Part shown: piece after piece, positions 37,201 through 48,354 of the stretch
Numbering within the stretch: the stretch's first letter is position 1
How the letters are laid out: each line of letters opens with the position of its first letter
Assembly (NCBI GenBank): GCA_013115145.1
Contig: JAAPAO010000093.1
Coordinates: forward strand, 1 to 64,000
Direction: 5' to 3'
DNA from: Perkinsus chesapeaki
Taxonomy: Eukaryota > Perkinsozoa > Perkinsida > Perkinsidae
DNA length: 64,000 bases
Made by a program: the position numbers and the translations under genes
The notes under the pieces: generated by a model
Seen by the model: only the letters and a program-made list of their open reading frames with translations
What the model was told of the DNA's origin: nothing
The model's database searches: none

Positions 37201-38616
37201 CGTTGATTCTGCTGTTCTTGGCTTCACTACTGCGGCCCCTTACTCGGATGCCCTTTGCCGGCGCGGCCGCCTCGGCCATCGGTTCACCGTCGTCCGAGCC
37301 TGTCTTGTCACACAAAGCGTCGATGAACTCTGTCATGACGATAGGTAGACCATGCTGCAGCGCGCCGTCGTAGGCCAGGCCGTGGGGATCCGCATACAGC
37401 TCCTCCTCGCCGATAACAACGTGAGTGGTCCTGGCGGCGTCGAAGGCCTCCATCACATGCCCACCACTGTCCTTGATCAATTTCCTCAAGCGCTTGGCCT
37501 CGTCATCGTCGACACCCTCGAAAACGAAGCACATGTGTTTGGCCACCTCATCACCCTCATCCTCGGAGGCAGAGTCCAGGACCTCGGCAGCGGCGGCACT
37601 TGAACGTTGGAAGGAGGGCTCGACGCCGGTGAGCTTGCCGAGAATCTTCTTGCATTCCGCAGGGATCTCGACGCTTGCGAAGGCCTTGTGGCGCTGAAGC
37701 TCCGCGGGAATGCGGAGCCGTCGGTAACGCTTTAGCTTCTCCATGGTCACCACATCTCCGGTGGGCACCGCGAACTTCGGGCAGGCTGAGGTCTTGCGAA
37801 CTCGGGGGAGCATCTCGCGGTAACGGAACTTGAAGTCACAGCGAGTAGAGGCGGAAAAGTACCCCTGGCACCTGACGAGGCCCTCGCTGCCGATCAGGCC
37901 ATCCTGCCCACCTGACATCCTCTCCCTCTTGGACCAAGGATCGGTTGCCGCAGGTGGGACACGGCGGGAGGAGGCCAAAGAGGATCTGGTCGGCAACAAT
38001 GTAGGCTAGCTTAGGAGCCGGCCACTTGTCTTGGAAAAATATACCGTTTTCCGTCAGCACCTACAGTGAACTCGAGCTTCTCTCTACGGGGACAGCCGCC
38101 GCCTCTTCGGCCCACCTGACGCAATATCTTTGCATTCCCCATGGCCTGGAGGTGATCAGCTATCTCGGCCCTATAAGTTATATGTGTTGCGGCACGCAGA
38201 ATCTCAGGATTCTTGGCGTCGGGGGCGTCCAAGTCCAACACCTTGGCGAGGCGAAGGATATCGCTCCACCTAAGATGCCATCACGAACAGCAAGGCTCAG
38301 ATGATCTCACTTCAACCGTTGCCAATGCGCAAGCTCCTCCAGGCTCTCCAAGCCGTAACTGCTAGCGCAGGTGTCGTGGACCCAATGGACGTCGAAACCG
38401 TCGTGGAACGGCGACTGGACCTTCTTCCCGACTTTAACCTGCCAAAGCCGTGGCTCGACCCCACCCACGTTGCACGATGTTGCTCACTTTGCCTTGCACC
38501 AAGAGGGCCTGGCATCGTTTACAGGAGGCTCTGCTGGTGGGGGCGTACTCCACCATGAAGGGCTCTGGCAGCGCTGGTCGGGTTGTAGTGCTGCCCACGG
38601 AGGAACGTCTCGGCAT
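34225..38616 (-). CDS. PARP1-type poly(ADP-ribose) polymerase, multi-exon, with an extra module
   Basis: In the direction of the gene: ATG at 38616; a PARP-type zinc finger ([17 protein letters not shown], then HWVHDTC) at ~38570-38310; a PADR1/zinc-3 region ([20 protein letters not shown]) at ~38240-37850; and a BRCT domain (~37530-37290). Next comes an extra module with [21 protein letters not shown] and GWSIF (~37170-37000). The WGR domain is split over exons ([25 protein letters not shown]) at ~36600-36190. The alpha-helical regulatory domain ([12 protein letters not shown]) is at ~36050-35640, followed by the ADP-ribosyltransferase fold with FYTLIPH. The PARP signature ([19 protein letters not shown] ... 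[11 protein letters not shown]) is at ~34950-34820. The H-Y-E triad is visible in [10 protein letters not shown] and LLYNEFIVY. The protein ends KFNFN plus a short tail at 34225. PARP1 binds DNA breaks in the nucleus and modifies proteins with ADP-ribose from NAD. Only one N-terminal zinc finger is seen. Confidence 0.85.
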
Positions 38617-38733
38617 TATCAACTTACGTGAGTTCTACGCTGGGCTAGCCCTGACGGGGCCTCCACTTCAACTCAAAGGTCGAGTAGGTAAAAAACAATA
38701 ATAACATTAAAACTTAATACGTTCATCAACGAC

Positions 38734-41700
38734 CTAGCTGCCGGCAGACCCTCTCATTTCAGCTATTATGGACGACGGAACGGCACCATCAACCCTCAGC
38801 GGTGGGGGCATTGGGAGCTCTCGCGAGGAAAACTGCAGGTACCTCGGTGTAGCCGGGGTAGGCTGACCGCTCGAGGTTCTCGTGGCCGGCCCTCTCTCTG
38901 GTGTGGATGGCCCCGGGATGGGGCTGTGACCGAGATGGTGTGCTAGTAACATGTTGCTTGTGATACAGAGACAGATCTTCACAGAGATCACTATTGTGTA
39001 CTCTACTGCGAGAGTCGCCACTGTCATGACCGGCGAGCCCGGGGACGAAGCCGCGAGGCGTATGAGGAAGCCGGTTATGTTATTAATAAAAGTGGCGACA
39101 ACAAAGCAGACAAACCACCTGGCCCAAGGCGTGTAGGAGAGCACCACCCACACAGCCCCGAGTGTTAAAGCTAGCAGGTCCCCGAGCGGCGGCAAAACTA
39201 ACTGGATGAGGAAGGCAACTGGAGAGATGCCGAGGTACCACGTCAGCTGCATGGCCGTCAGAGTGGCATACACCAGGAGCAATAGTAAGACAGAAGCCTG
39301 CAGGGCAACGCGAGACATGATTACTACACGGTGCTGGGGCCGGCGGTTCGACAAGGAGACCTTCACCGGCGACCAGAGACCTTGTCCGATACTGGCCAGC
39401 AGGCTCGGACTGGAAGTGCTATATGCCCAGCGGAACGCATACTCGTGGATGTCCACCTCTTCTAGGGTAAATTGTGTGGCCAAGTCCAAAGGGGATCCTG
39501 GACACGCTGAGGGGACATCGGTGGGTCGGAGGAAGAAGAATGGCCTGTCGGACCTCTGTGGTGGGATGGAGGGGTCGTCGGAGTTCACCAAGACCAGACA
39601 AATCTGGCGGGTTTTGCAGAAGCCGGGAAAGCGAGTGCTCGACGAGGAGTTTGCAGCGATGACGTGCTCCACATTGCTGATCTGCTCGAAGGAACTGTAG
39701 CCCCCCAGAAACGGATCGGACGTGCTATCCCCGGCTGAGGCGACTCTCGCCGTCTCATCCGCCACGGCTGGCTCTGCGCCAGGCGGTTCCGGTATCATGA
39801 CCATCAGCGCCCGGATTCCATTAGGCACCAAGAAGGCATCGCTAGCTCTTCTCAAGGTAGCACAAATGCTGGAGAGCTCGGCGGGCGGCACCAGATCGCC
39901 ATGGAAGGTCATCGGCAGTAGAGTGTCGTTAACATTGGCAACAAAGGATGTCCACCCGCTGACGTCCTGTGGCATTACGGCCAGCCCGCTGGCCATCGGG
40001 TCCCATCCCGGACGGGGTATCCGCAACGGTGACATGTATGAGCCATCACCGCTGAGCTGGATGAGAGCCGGCAGGCTGGGGCTCGACTCCCAGTGCTCCA
40101 CGCGGACGCTCATGTCGAGCACATCAATGTGGGCCTTGGAGTAGGAACCATCCCGGCCGCCGTCACACCCGAAACGAATGGTGTAAATGCGGCCCGAGCG
40201 CCGCACCGCATCTGCCCTCCACAGAGATTCGTCACCTGACTCGGCGAAGACGACATCGCAGACGGTCTGGGAGCGACGCTCTTGTTGGCTCCTGCTGAGC
40301 CAACGCCATAGGGGGTAACAAAAGACCGAGAGGAGGGGTCGGGCCCACCGACCCCACAAGTTAATTAGCTGCGCCGCTGGCCCGCGGCCGCGACTGTTCA
40401 CAGAGGTTGCGAAGGAGCCCCATTGCTGGAGGCTCACCAACTCGGCCACGCACTGCGGAAGGTCTCCCAGCGATGGTGGCAAGCTGAAGGGGTCGGCGGG
40501 GATGTTCGCACCGTGGAGGTAGAGCCGGGAGACATGCCGAGGAATATCGTCCGCCGTCATCACTTTCCCTTCACCCGCCGCCGCCGAATCGTTCATCTCT
40601 CCTACGTCATCGCCCCTCGACCGCTTCCGAATCTCGGATGTAGCTATGGATGCTAGGAGCGCGAACAGCAGCACCAACAGCAAGGTGAACGCCCCTGGCA
40701 CTCCACCGATGAAGGAAAGCGTGTACTGCCACGGGTTCAGGCAGGCCGGGTTCTGCGAGACGTCCGGGTAGCCCGGCAAACAGGCGTAGGGGCAGTCCGG
40801 ATCCTGAACCCCCTCCTTGGTGTAGTTACTGACCCCCCAAGGAGCATTCGTACAAATGTTACACACGGGACCTCCGGTGCTACTCCAGGTCCCTCGAGGA
40901 CAGGAGGCGCATAGAGCACCGTGACGGCCGGATGGACAGGGAAGAATCTGACCCACATGACCAGGCTCGGCACCCGTCACCTCCAGTGGACCAGCGAAAT
41001 CATTCTCGCCGACTTCCGGGCCCAACCAACTGATGCCGATAAAGCCACCACCACCGTCGCCGCCCTTCAGGACCGGCGGGCCGCTACCGTTCCCTCCAGC
41101 CGCACTCACCATACCAGAGCCGACCAAGGAGGTGTTAACCAAAATTAAAACCGAGCCGCCGGCACCACCACCGCTGCCAGAAGTATCGCCGACGGTCCAG
41201 CCGCCCCGGGCGCCGTCCGAGCTCACGTTGCCATCTATCCTGGCCTGGGCCGCTGAGATCCACACCACGCCACCACCGGCACCGCCCTCCTCCCCTCCCC
41301 CTCCTGAGGCGCTGGCTGACGGTATCACGCCGGTCTCGAGGGGATCCTGGTCATCGTAGGACATGCCTTGGTTACCGCTGCACCCCGGAGCACCAGACCC
41401 AACATGCCCCCCACCACCTCCCCCACAATGCCCATCTCTACCGGGGCCTCCACTGCCCCGGCCCTCCCCTGCTGGGCAGCCACGACCCTTGGACGACACC
41501 TGCCCTCGAGGAGGCAGCTCCAGTTGACCTTGTGGCGAGCACATTATAACCACAGGAGCGTTCACAGACGCACCGGTGCTGAGTCTCATCCCGCCCGTCT
41601 TGGCCACAATCATGGTTCTGAGAGGCACTAGCCGATCCAGCCTGCCGGGGTCGGCCATGCACAAGTCTGGTGGGTCCTCTATCCACAGTTTTCGCTGCTT

Positions 41701-43598
41701 GCAGTAGGTCGCCGGCCCGAGGGTGATATTGCCGGACACGATGACATCACCGCGGGTTGCCCGGAACTCACTGAGGCCTGCCGGACTGGTTATGGTGCCG
41801 AGAGTGAGTCCAGCACCGGCCGACACAACTATCGGGACTTCCACTTCAGACACAACCTCCGACAGACTGATGGTCCCCGCCGCGTCCACATACAGGCCCG
41901 CGTCCTCGGTGATCCAAGCCGGCCTCGCTCGCCCCTGGCCGCGTATTGAGATTGTTCCGCCGGCATCGATATCACCTTGCGTCGAGATCTTCATACCAGC
42001 CGGGCCACAAGTTACACTAGATTGCCTCTCCAAGGCCACAGTCCCTCCGTTGCGTCCGACTATCCCAGAAGTCGCCGCTAGGATGCTCAGACTCCCCGCC
42101 GTCTCGACTGAAGAGCCCTTGCCGACTCTCAAACCGCCGTTCCCAACTGACATCACCATAGAAGAGCCGAGGCTGCTGCCCGAAGGACCAGCGAGTTTCG
42201 CTCCGCCGAGAATCGATGTGCCTTCGTCGGCCGAAATAGATACCTGCGTGTCGGCACCACCGGCACTGTCCACACAGGAGTTGCCGTCATCCTCACCGCA
42301 CAGCCTCACCGTTACATTGCCATCGATCACAATGAAACCGCTGACCTTCACCTTCTGCGGCACCACGGTCGTTTGGGCGCACCTATCACTTCCCGGCCTC
42401 CCTCCCACCGTCACAGAGGATCCATTAGCGCCTGCGTAGTAGACCGTGCCCGGGCTGCCGCAGAGGCATTCTGGGAGGCCGGCTCCTGACCCTCCGTAGG
42501 CGTGAATCTCTTCGCTAGGTGATACTGTGCCGTTCTGGCTGGCCAGGTGTATGCGGCCACCGCCCCCACAGCCGAGCTTCCCAGAGCAATCTCCGCCATC
42601 AGCTTGGACCTGCCCAGCCAGCACACCCAGTACCCCTGTCATCGACACCGCCCCTCCGCTGCCTCCACCACATTGCGCGTGAGCGTCAGAGCTGGCACCA
42701 TTAGCCTGGACGCAACCGTCAGAGACAACGTAGCCTTGGTCACTGATGAGGACGACCCCGCCTCCCCCTCGGCACTGGACAGCAGTGCCCTCGCCAAGCA
42801 GATCATCCGGCATGACAGTGAAGTCAATCCCACGGACTTGGTCACCCCTATCACATCGGCCCAGGGCCCCACCGGAGCCTCCAAGACTGCCACCGTAGCC
42901 TCGCTCGTCGTCTGTGGCCTCACCGTCAAAGACTGTAGCGGTTGAGTTTATGAGGGACGTCTTATCAAGAGTTAGGTTGCCTTCATGAGCCGCTATCTTC
43001 AACACCTAAAGGGATTAATATGACCACATGGATGTGAAATTTCTCCCAGATTTTTGCACTTTGCAGCATCGCCCATAGAGGGTGTTTTATAACTTTGTAA
43101 GCTACTTCAGTGAGCGAGATGAGGCGGTACATTACCAACATAGCAATGCCGTCACGCGCCACGAAACTAGGAGCCCTTTGAGGTGGTTTTTGTGCCGAAA
43201 TTGCCTTCACTGACCCTAATCGCAAAACTGAAGGTGTTTCCCGACGTCACTAAAGACGACCTTCATTGATACGGTTCACAGCCTACGAGAAAGGCAGCCG
43301 CTGACCACTCCCGACTCACCGAGCATCCACTAATGGTGGTGTTCTCCAGAGCCACACCGCTATGAAGGGCCTCCACCAGCAAACTGTTCGTACACTTCCA
43401 AGTAGCATTTATGAAGTGTACAGAGCCATTGCCTTTATAGGACAGCTCCGCTCCGCCAGGCAATGCCGCACGAGTCGAGTTAATCACACAGTTACCATCA
43501 ACCACTGCATCACACTCCAGGGTGGAGGCGAAGGACACGGTGAAAATGGCGAGGATCCATGCCGACAATATCACCATTAAAAACGCCTGCTGGCCCAC
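38734..43598 (-). CDS. Large glycine-rich surface/membrane protein, plant-like (~1515 aa)
   Basis: Two exons: 43598-43320 (signal peptide MGQQAFLMVILSAWILAIFTVSFA, then a Cys-containing ectodomain start) and 43005-38734; the splice joins in phase. The ectodomain (~800 residues) is built of Gly/Ser/Val-rich repeats like a parallel beta-helix, with several GGGxGG blocks. A Cys-rich patch (CPSGRHGALCASCPRGTW, ~40940-40900) leads to a first membrane segment (TLLLVLLFALLA). A cytosolic-type globular part follows, then four or five hydrophobic segments near the C-terminus, and a Pro-rich tail. Overall length and order resemble the ~1400-residue glycine-rich membrane proteins of plants and oomycetes; their role is not established. 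It probably acts at the cell surface. This match is from recall of the family architecture. Confidence 0.75.
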
Positions 43599-43784
43599 AG
43601 TGCTGATTTAAGTGCAGCTCGGCACCCCTGCGGCGGTCCTGTGTCAACTGTCATTGACCATCACATCGCTACATCCAAATCAAAGAGTATGTGCAATCCC
43701 TTGCCGCTACGAACATGACTGTTGCTAATGATCGAACGCAAGCGTCTTAGAAAGGGACTAACAGCATTGGAGGGCATGTGCGAC

Positions 43785-45083
43785 TTAGGCATACGCAACC
43801 TTTGGGTCACGGTCTAGAAGCTCTTGAGTCAGGACCTCGTAGTTGATCTCACCAGTCTTGTCAGGATCGCACTTGGACAGAGCAAAGTCTATGAAATTGT
43901 CCGCGGCCTCGCCCTCCAGTCTCTCCCCTAGTACCTGGCACGTACTTACTGAATAATAGTAAGCCAATAGGTGCTGATTAGACATCTGATAGGTTAGATT
44001 ATATAAACTATTGATAGGCGTGTTGAGAACGGTATGCCGCAAGGATAGGCCTCGTACGAATGTAAGAAGTTGCCAGACAGGTTGAGGTTCACACCGAATA
44101 CATAATCTCCATTGACCCAGACATATCTTCCACATCCTGTGGCACCAGGCAGTGGGCTCTTAGACGAATTCACCAATGTAGCACACTGGCTTTTCGCCGT
44201 CTTGTCAATTTAAGTTCGTCAGTTCCGTATGTCTCTTTTACCACCTCAGTCGTATCCATCCTATCTCACCTGCAGCATTCGACGGAGCACCTCCACCTTC
44301 AGCACCCCACGGCCATCCGGGTCAAACGCTCTGAACGCCTCCATCAGAATCTGAAACGACACCCGTTCCCTCCTCTCCCTCCGCCGTCGCTGCCGACCTC
44401 CTCCTTCATAGGGTCTTTGAAACTGTCCGACTCACAGATACGAAGGAACGTATCTAGGTCGAAATGCTTGGTACTGTTGGGGTCCCACTCCTCCACAATA
44501 GCCTCGATGTCCGTCTGGAGGCCAACAACAAGAGCAGCTGTCAGTGGCGGCATCCATAGCCGACGCTACCTCAGTCGGGTTCTGTCCAACACTTCGAAGA
44601 AGAGCTGGTAGCTCTGCGTAGTTGATGATGCCGAGCTTCTGCTTGTCAAAAATCTGACAAACGCCACACCAACCAAGACAATCGTTTTTGGGACTTCCAG
44701 ACGGCTCGAATGATGAAACGGTATTTGTATATTGTAAAGCAGGTGCCTTGCGAAGGTTTGAGGCCAGCAGGCTTAGCACTAGTGGAGCAACTATCTCAGG
44801 GATTAGCGTAACAAACGTCGCTGAAGCACTCTGTCTTGCCGGTATAATAATTATCAACGAGATCATTCTAGGTACTTCGTCATACTGATTTATTAATAGA
44901 TCTTGCCGCACCGAGGTTATATGATAAATCAATAACGATCAAACAGGCGAAAGCCGAAGGCGTTCCTGCAGGGACCCTGCAGTTCCGACGCTCCACCTCA
45001 AATGCCTCCTTGAATGCTGCCAGCTGATCAGGCGTCAACTGATACTCCTCGACAGTAGGCTCGGCGGCGGCGGTGGTCGACAT
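43785..45083 (-). CDS. Calmodulin-like protein with degenerate EF-hands
   Basis: Five exons splice in phase: 45083-44997, 44653-44570, 44514-44398, 44350-44270 and 43934-43785, giving 172 residues. It opens MSTTAAAEPTVEEYQLTPDQLAAFKEAFE, the usual entry helix of EF-hand 1. Four EF-hand positions follow (DKQKLGIINYAE, DPNSTKHFDLDT, DPDGRGVLKVEV, DPDKTGEINYEV). Positions 1, 3 and 6 are kept in the last two, but position 12 is Val instead of Glu, so calcium binding is probably weak or lost. This is typical of light chains (myosin essential light chain, axonemal dynein light chains) and other calmodulin-like adaptors. A light-chain role is an inference. Introns are 343, 55, 47 and 335 nt. Confidence 0.85.
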
Positions 45084-45165
45084 TGAAGTCTGCCAATTTA
45101 TTGACTAACTGACACTCAACATGTCCACCAACAGGCCAACCTTAACAACATCAACGTGGCTATTA

Positions 45166-47858
45166 TCATGCCCACTCTCCCCCTAGCTTTTTGGCGGCCA
45201 GCTTAGCCGCCTGTTTGGCATCCAAATCATCCTTTGCCTGCAATGCCGCGAACTTATTCATCTCCTTCTTAACCGGCGGGTCGTACAACGGCGAGATTAT
45301 GCTGTTCTTCCTCTTAGGATTCTAAGCAGCCAACTTCCCTCCTCCTCGAGCAGTATCCCTCCAGCCGGCCCTACTACCGTGACGATGCCCATGGCCTCCT
45401 TCTCCATAAGCTGCTCTCGAGTAGTCTTCCTCTTAGGTGGCGGTGGCACCTGCCCTCCGATCTCATGGAGCCGATGTCCCCGGCCACCAAGCGAGATCAG
45501 CCTGACCAACGACCCTTCCCTCCCCGAACCGTCCAGCCCTGGTCACCTGTCCATCAACTGGAAATGGTCATTAGCCTCGGCGTGGGCCACCGCAGTGTAC
45601 TCCTTAGAGTCCTCCGCGTTGAGGTCGGCCCCTAGCTCCAATAGGAGCATGGTCACTTTGATATGCCCTCCACCAGCAGCAAAATGAAGCGGTGTTCGTA
45701 GTCGCCTGATCGGTGTGGTGGTAAAGTCTGCCCGACAAGTCCCTCCTACTTGTCCCGCAGATTAACATCAGCTCCCCATTCGATAAGCCGGCAGATGCCA
45801 TCCACGTCATTGCAGGCTGTGGCCACATGTAGGGCCGCCTTACCCTCTGCATCTCTCGAATTGATCCGAACGCCGTAAGTGTACCTATACCACACTTCCT
45901 TCAACTCCTACCCGAATGTGTCATTATTCTGAACTAGTGTACTGTAACCTAGGCTGGATAACGAGGAGCTACTGTACTGTATATTATACACAAGCCACTG
46001 AGCCAGCTGTCATTTCCCTACAGGAATTCCATCATCCTATAATCCCTCTGTCGAGTGGCTATATTAAACGGCGTCTCGCCACTTTCCGTCTTAGCCTCCA
46101 ACGGTGCTCCCCTTCTATAGCACAACTTCGCTAACCCCATATTATGAGTTCTACAGGCGTATCTAAGCTTGAAGCGTGCACCAACCCTCGTCCCTGGCAA
46201 CAACCATACTCCAGCAGTGTGTATCCAGTCTCTGTATCCTTTGCATTAATGCTGGTAGTCTCGAGCATCCTCTCCAACACGTTCATCAAGACAGTGCCAT
46301 TCCTCGTGATAATCTGTTTCAAATTAAACGTCTGGCATTTCGCAGCCTCTCTCTTCGCTAGTGCCATCTTCTGCGCCTTCAATGCAGCTCCGCCGCCCGC
46401 AGCCCTACCAACCACAAGCCTTCACAGCAGCGGCGCTCTCCCCGGCTCACAGGTATCCAGCTGAGGCACTCCCCACTAGCTTCGGCTCCTCCTCAGTATG
46501 AGACACGTTCTCCTTTGCTGACGAGTCCACCTGGCCACACAGTCTTCCATCCCACTCTTCCACTACCTCACCGTCATTTCCCGAGACTGATCATCACTGA
46601 ATGATCCCCTAAAGGAAGACCATTCCCATGTGTTGAATAAGTACCTTACTCCCCCTCAACTGCCGGTAATATGGCCATTGCTGCGGTGAAGTTCTCACCC
46701 TGTCTGGCTGAGTAGCCCGGCACACCCGATGCATCCAGCAATACTATCTACGACAAAATGACGGCTTATGTCGGCCTCGTACACATCCAGCTCGATCCAT
46801 GCATTATTCCCAAAAAAAGATTCCCACCCCTGCGAAATAGGCATTCGCATCGGCTTGAAAACACGCACGAAGAGTCCAGCCTTAGTCCACATTTTCCCAC
46901 GCCATCCCACACACTACCTTCTCCAAGGCCTTGGCCATCCTCTCCAGCGTCCCCGGATCGAGCCTCTCCCACTGCGGCTGAGCCTCTGCCGACAGAGCCT
47001 CGGCGGCCGAAAGATCCTCGCTGCCTGATCTGCTCGAGTTAAGCTTCAATCCTTCTGTCTCTTCCACTATACGACATACCTGTTACCGATCTCCGTGAAC
47101 GCTGCGCCACGAAATTACCTGCGGGTGGCCAGTGTCGGCCATGAACCTCCAAAGCTCTACGCCGGCCCGATGGACCACAGAGGTAGCCATAATGGTGCAC
47201 TGGCGGCCCACCGCCCGGGACAATCTCTCGCGATAGTTCAAAATCTAAACATGCTCATTCCAGCCACCCAGAGACACTGGCATACCCATGAATTAGGCTT
47301 GCCGGGCTTCTTAGCTTCAAGCGCGGCTCCGATAATTCCGCCCGTCTTAACAACAGAAAGACTTCCTATTTCCGGTAAGCCTCTGGAGTCCCGCTCCATC
47401 AAGGCCGTCATGAAGTACCTAACCCACACTGCTCGCCGTGGGGAAGGGACAGCCTACCCTAGAGCTCTCAGAGGGAAGTAGCAACCGTCCAAGGAGAAGG
47501 TCTTGAGGCTTTTGCCCATTGACAGGAGCAAACATATGTCACTGCAGCATGTCATTGAGATATCATTATACGACACGTCGACGTGTTCCAGCGAGGGGCA
47601 TTGACTCTGAGAAGGACTGGGATCTGGGCGCCCAACACTTACAGACCTACAAGTATCTGCATTAACGTGGTGAAGCTGTTGTCAGTAAGACTGGTATCCT
47701 TCAGATCGGCCTCTGCCACATCCCGGTTCCTGTATAACACTTCCCCCCACAGGCCCCACAAACCTCTACCTCATCCACTCGTCCATGACCCCTCTGATTC
47801 GCTGCACTGCGGAGCTAACTGTTGGAGGCTCATCTGGTGTTGCATTAGTAGTAGACAT
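45166..47858 (-). CDS. Leucine-rich repeat / ankyrin repeat protein, multi-exon
   Basis: The start ATG at 47858 (MSTTNATPDEPPTVSSAVQR) joins across a 40-nt intron to LRR-like strands (ADLKDTSLTDNSFTTLMQIL, then CPSLEHVDVSYNDISM). More LRR-type exons lie at ~47580-46700. From ~46420 to 45550 come ankyrin repeats: INAKDTETGYTLLEY, GAPLEAKTESGETPFNIATR, INSRDAEGKAALHVA...GADVNLRDK, and TPLHFAAGGGHIKVTMLLLELGADLNAED. The C-terminus is Lys/Ala-rich (FAALQAKDDLDAKQAAKLAAKKLGGEW) and stops at 45166-45168. LRR plus ankyrin in one chain is unusual but known in protists. It is probably a protein-protein scaffold. Several middle exons were read by eye, and two adjacent genes cannot be fully excluded. 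Confidence 0.7.
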
Positions 47859-48354
47859 GTTTAACAGAATAGTACTTTTCCTTCCTCTTGGATTTGATCC
47901 TGCGCGGCGTCAAAAGCGCGCGCCATTCTGATCGATTTTAGGCGTCGAATCACTGCACTTCTCACTAATGCAGTGCTCAACACTGATTGAGATGAACACT
48001 GGTTGTGTTATTGATGGGTGGAGTGAAATCCAGAGCTGCTTGGGTTGTTATACAGAAAGGTTAAGCTCAGAGACATCGGTCTCGGCGAACCGCGCATCGC
48101 GTAGTGCGAAATCCAGGTAAAGCTCGCACGCTAGCAAACGACGAAAACGCTAAACGCTATACAAATCAATATGAATGGTAGATTAAAAAGACACTTACTA
48201 GCTTCAAGGGCTAAGATACTAGCGAGGTCGGCTCGGTCACGAAAAGCGCACTTGTGTTCACGCTAAGTCGTAGAGTCCACACACTTGGATACTGTTTGAA
48301 CCTATTATTATTGACCAGTATAAATATTTTCTAAATTCCTATAAAGAATACACT
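47859..48354. promoter_or_regulatory. Divergent promoter region between LRR-ankyrin and UDP-sugar pyrophosphorylase genes
   Basis: A 496-bp region between two divergent starts. It contains a 21-nt element at 47916-47936, shared with the RNR small-subunit promoter. Nothing else was recognised; no TATA box is obvious. Confidence 0.5.
47916..47936 (-). promoter_or_regulatory. Shared GC-rich promoter element, copy 1
   Basis: The 21-nt block GCGCGCGCCATTCTGATCG+AT matches 63866-63886 at 20 of 21 positions. On the minus strand it reads ...AATGGCGCGCGC, 58 bp upstream of the LRR-ankyrin ATG. The TGGCGCGC core resembles an E2F/DP site. Confidence 0.55.

Noticed and set aside
41723-42439. A 238-codon plus-strand frame
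   Set aside because: Antisense to the Gly-rich membrane protein. Its Pro/Ser/Thr bias is what the complement of Gly-rich codons gives.
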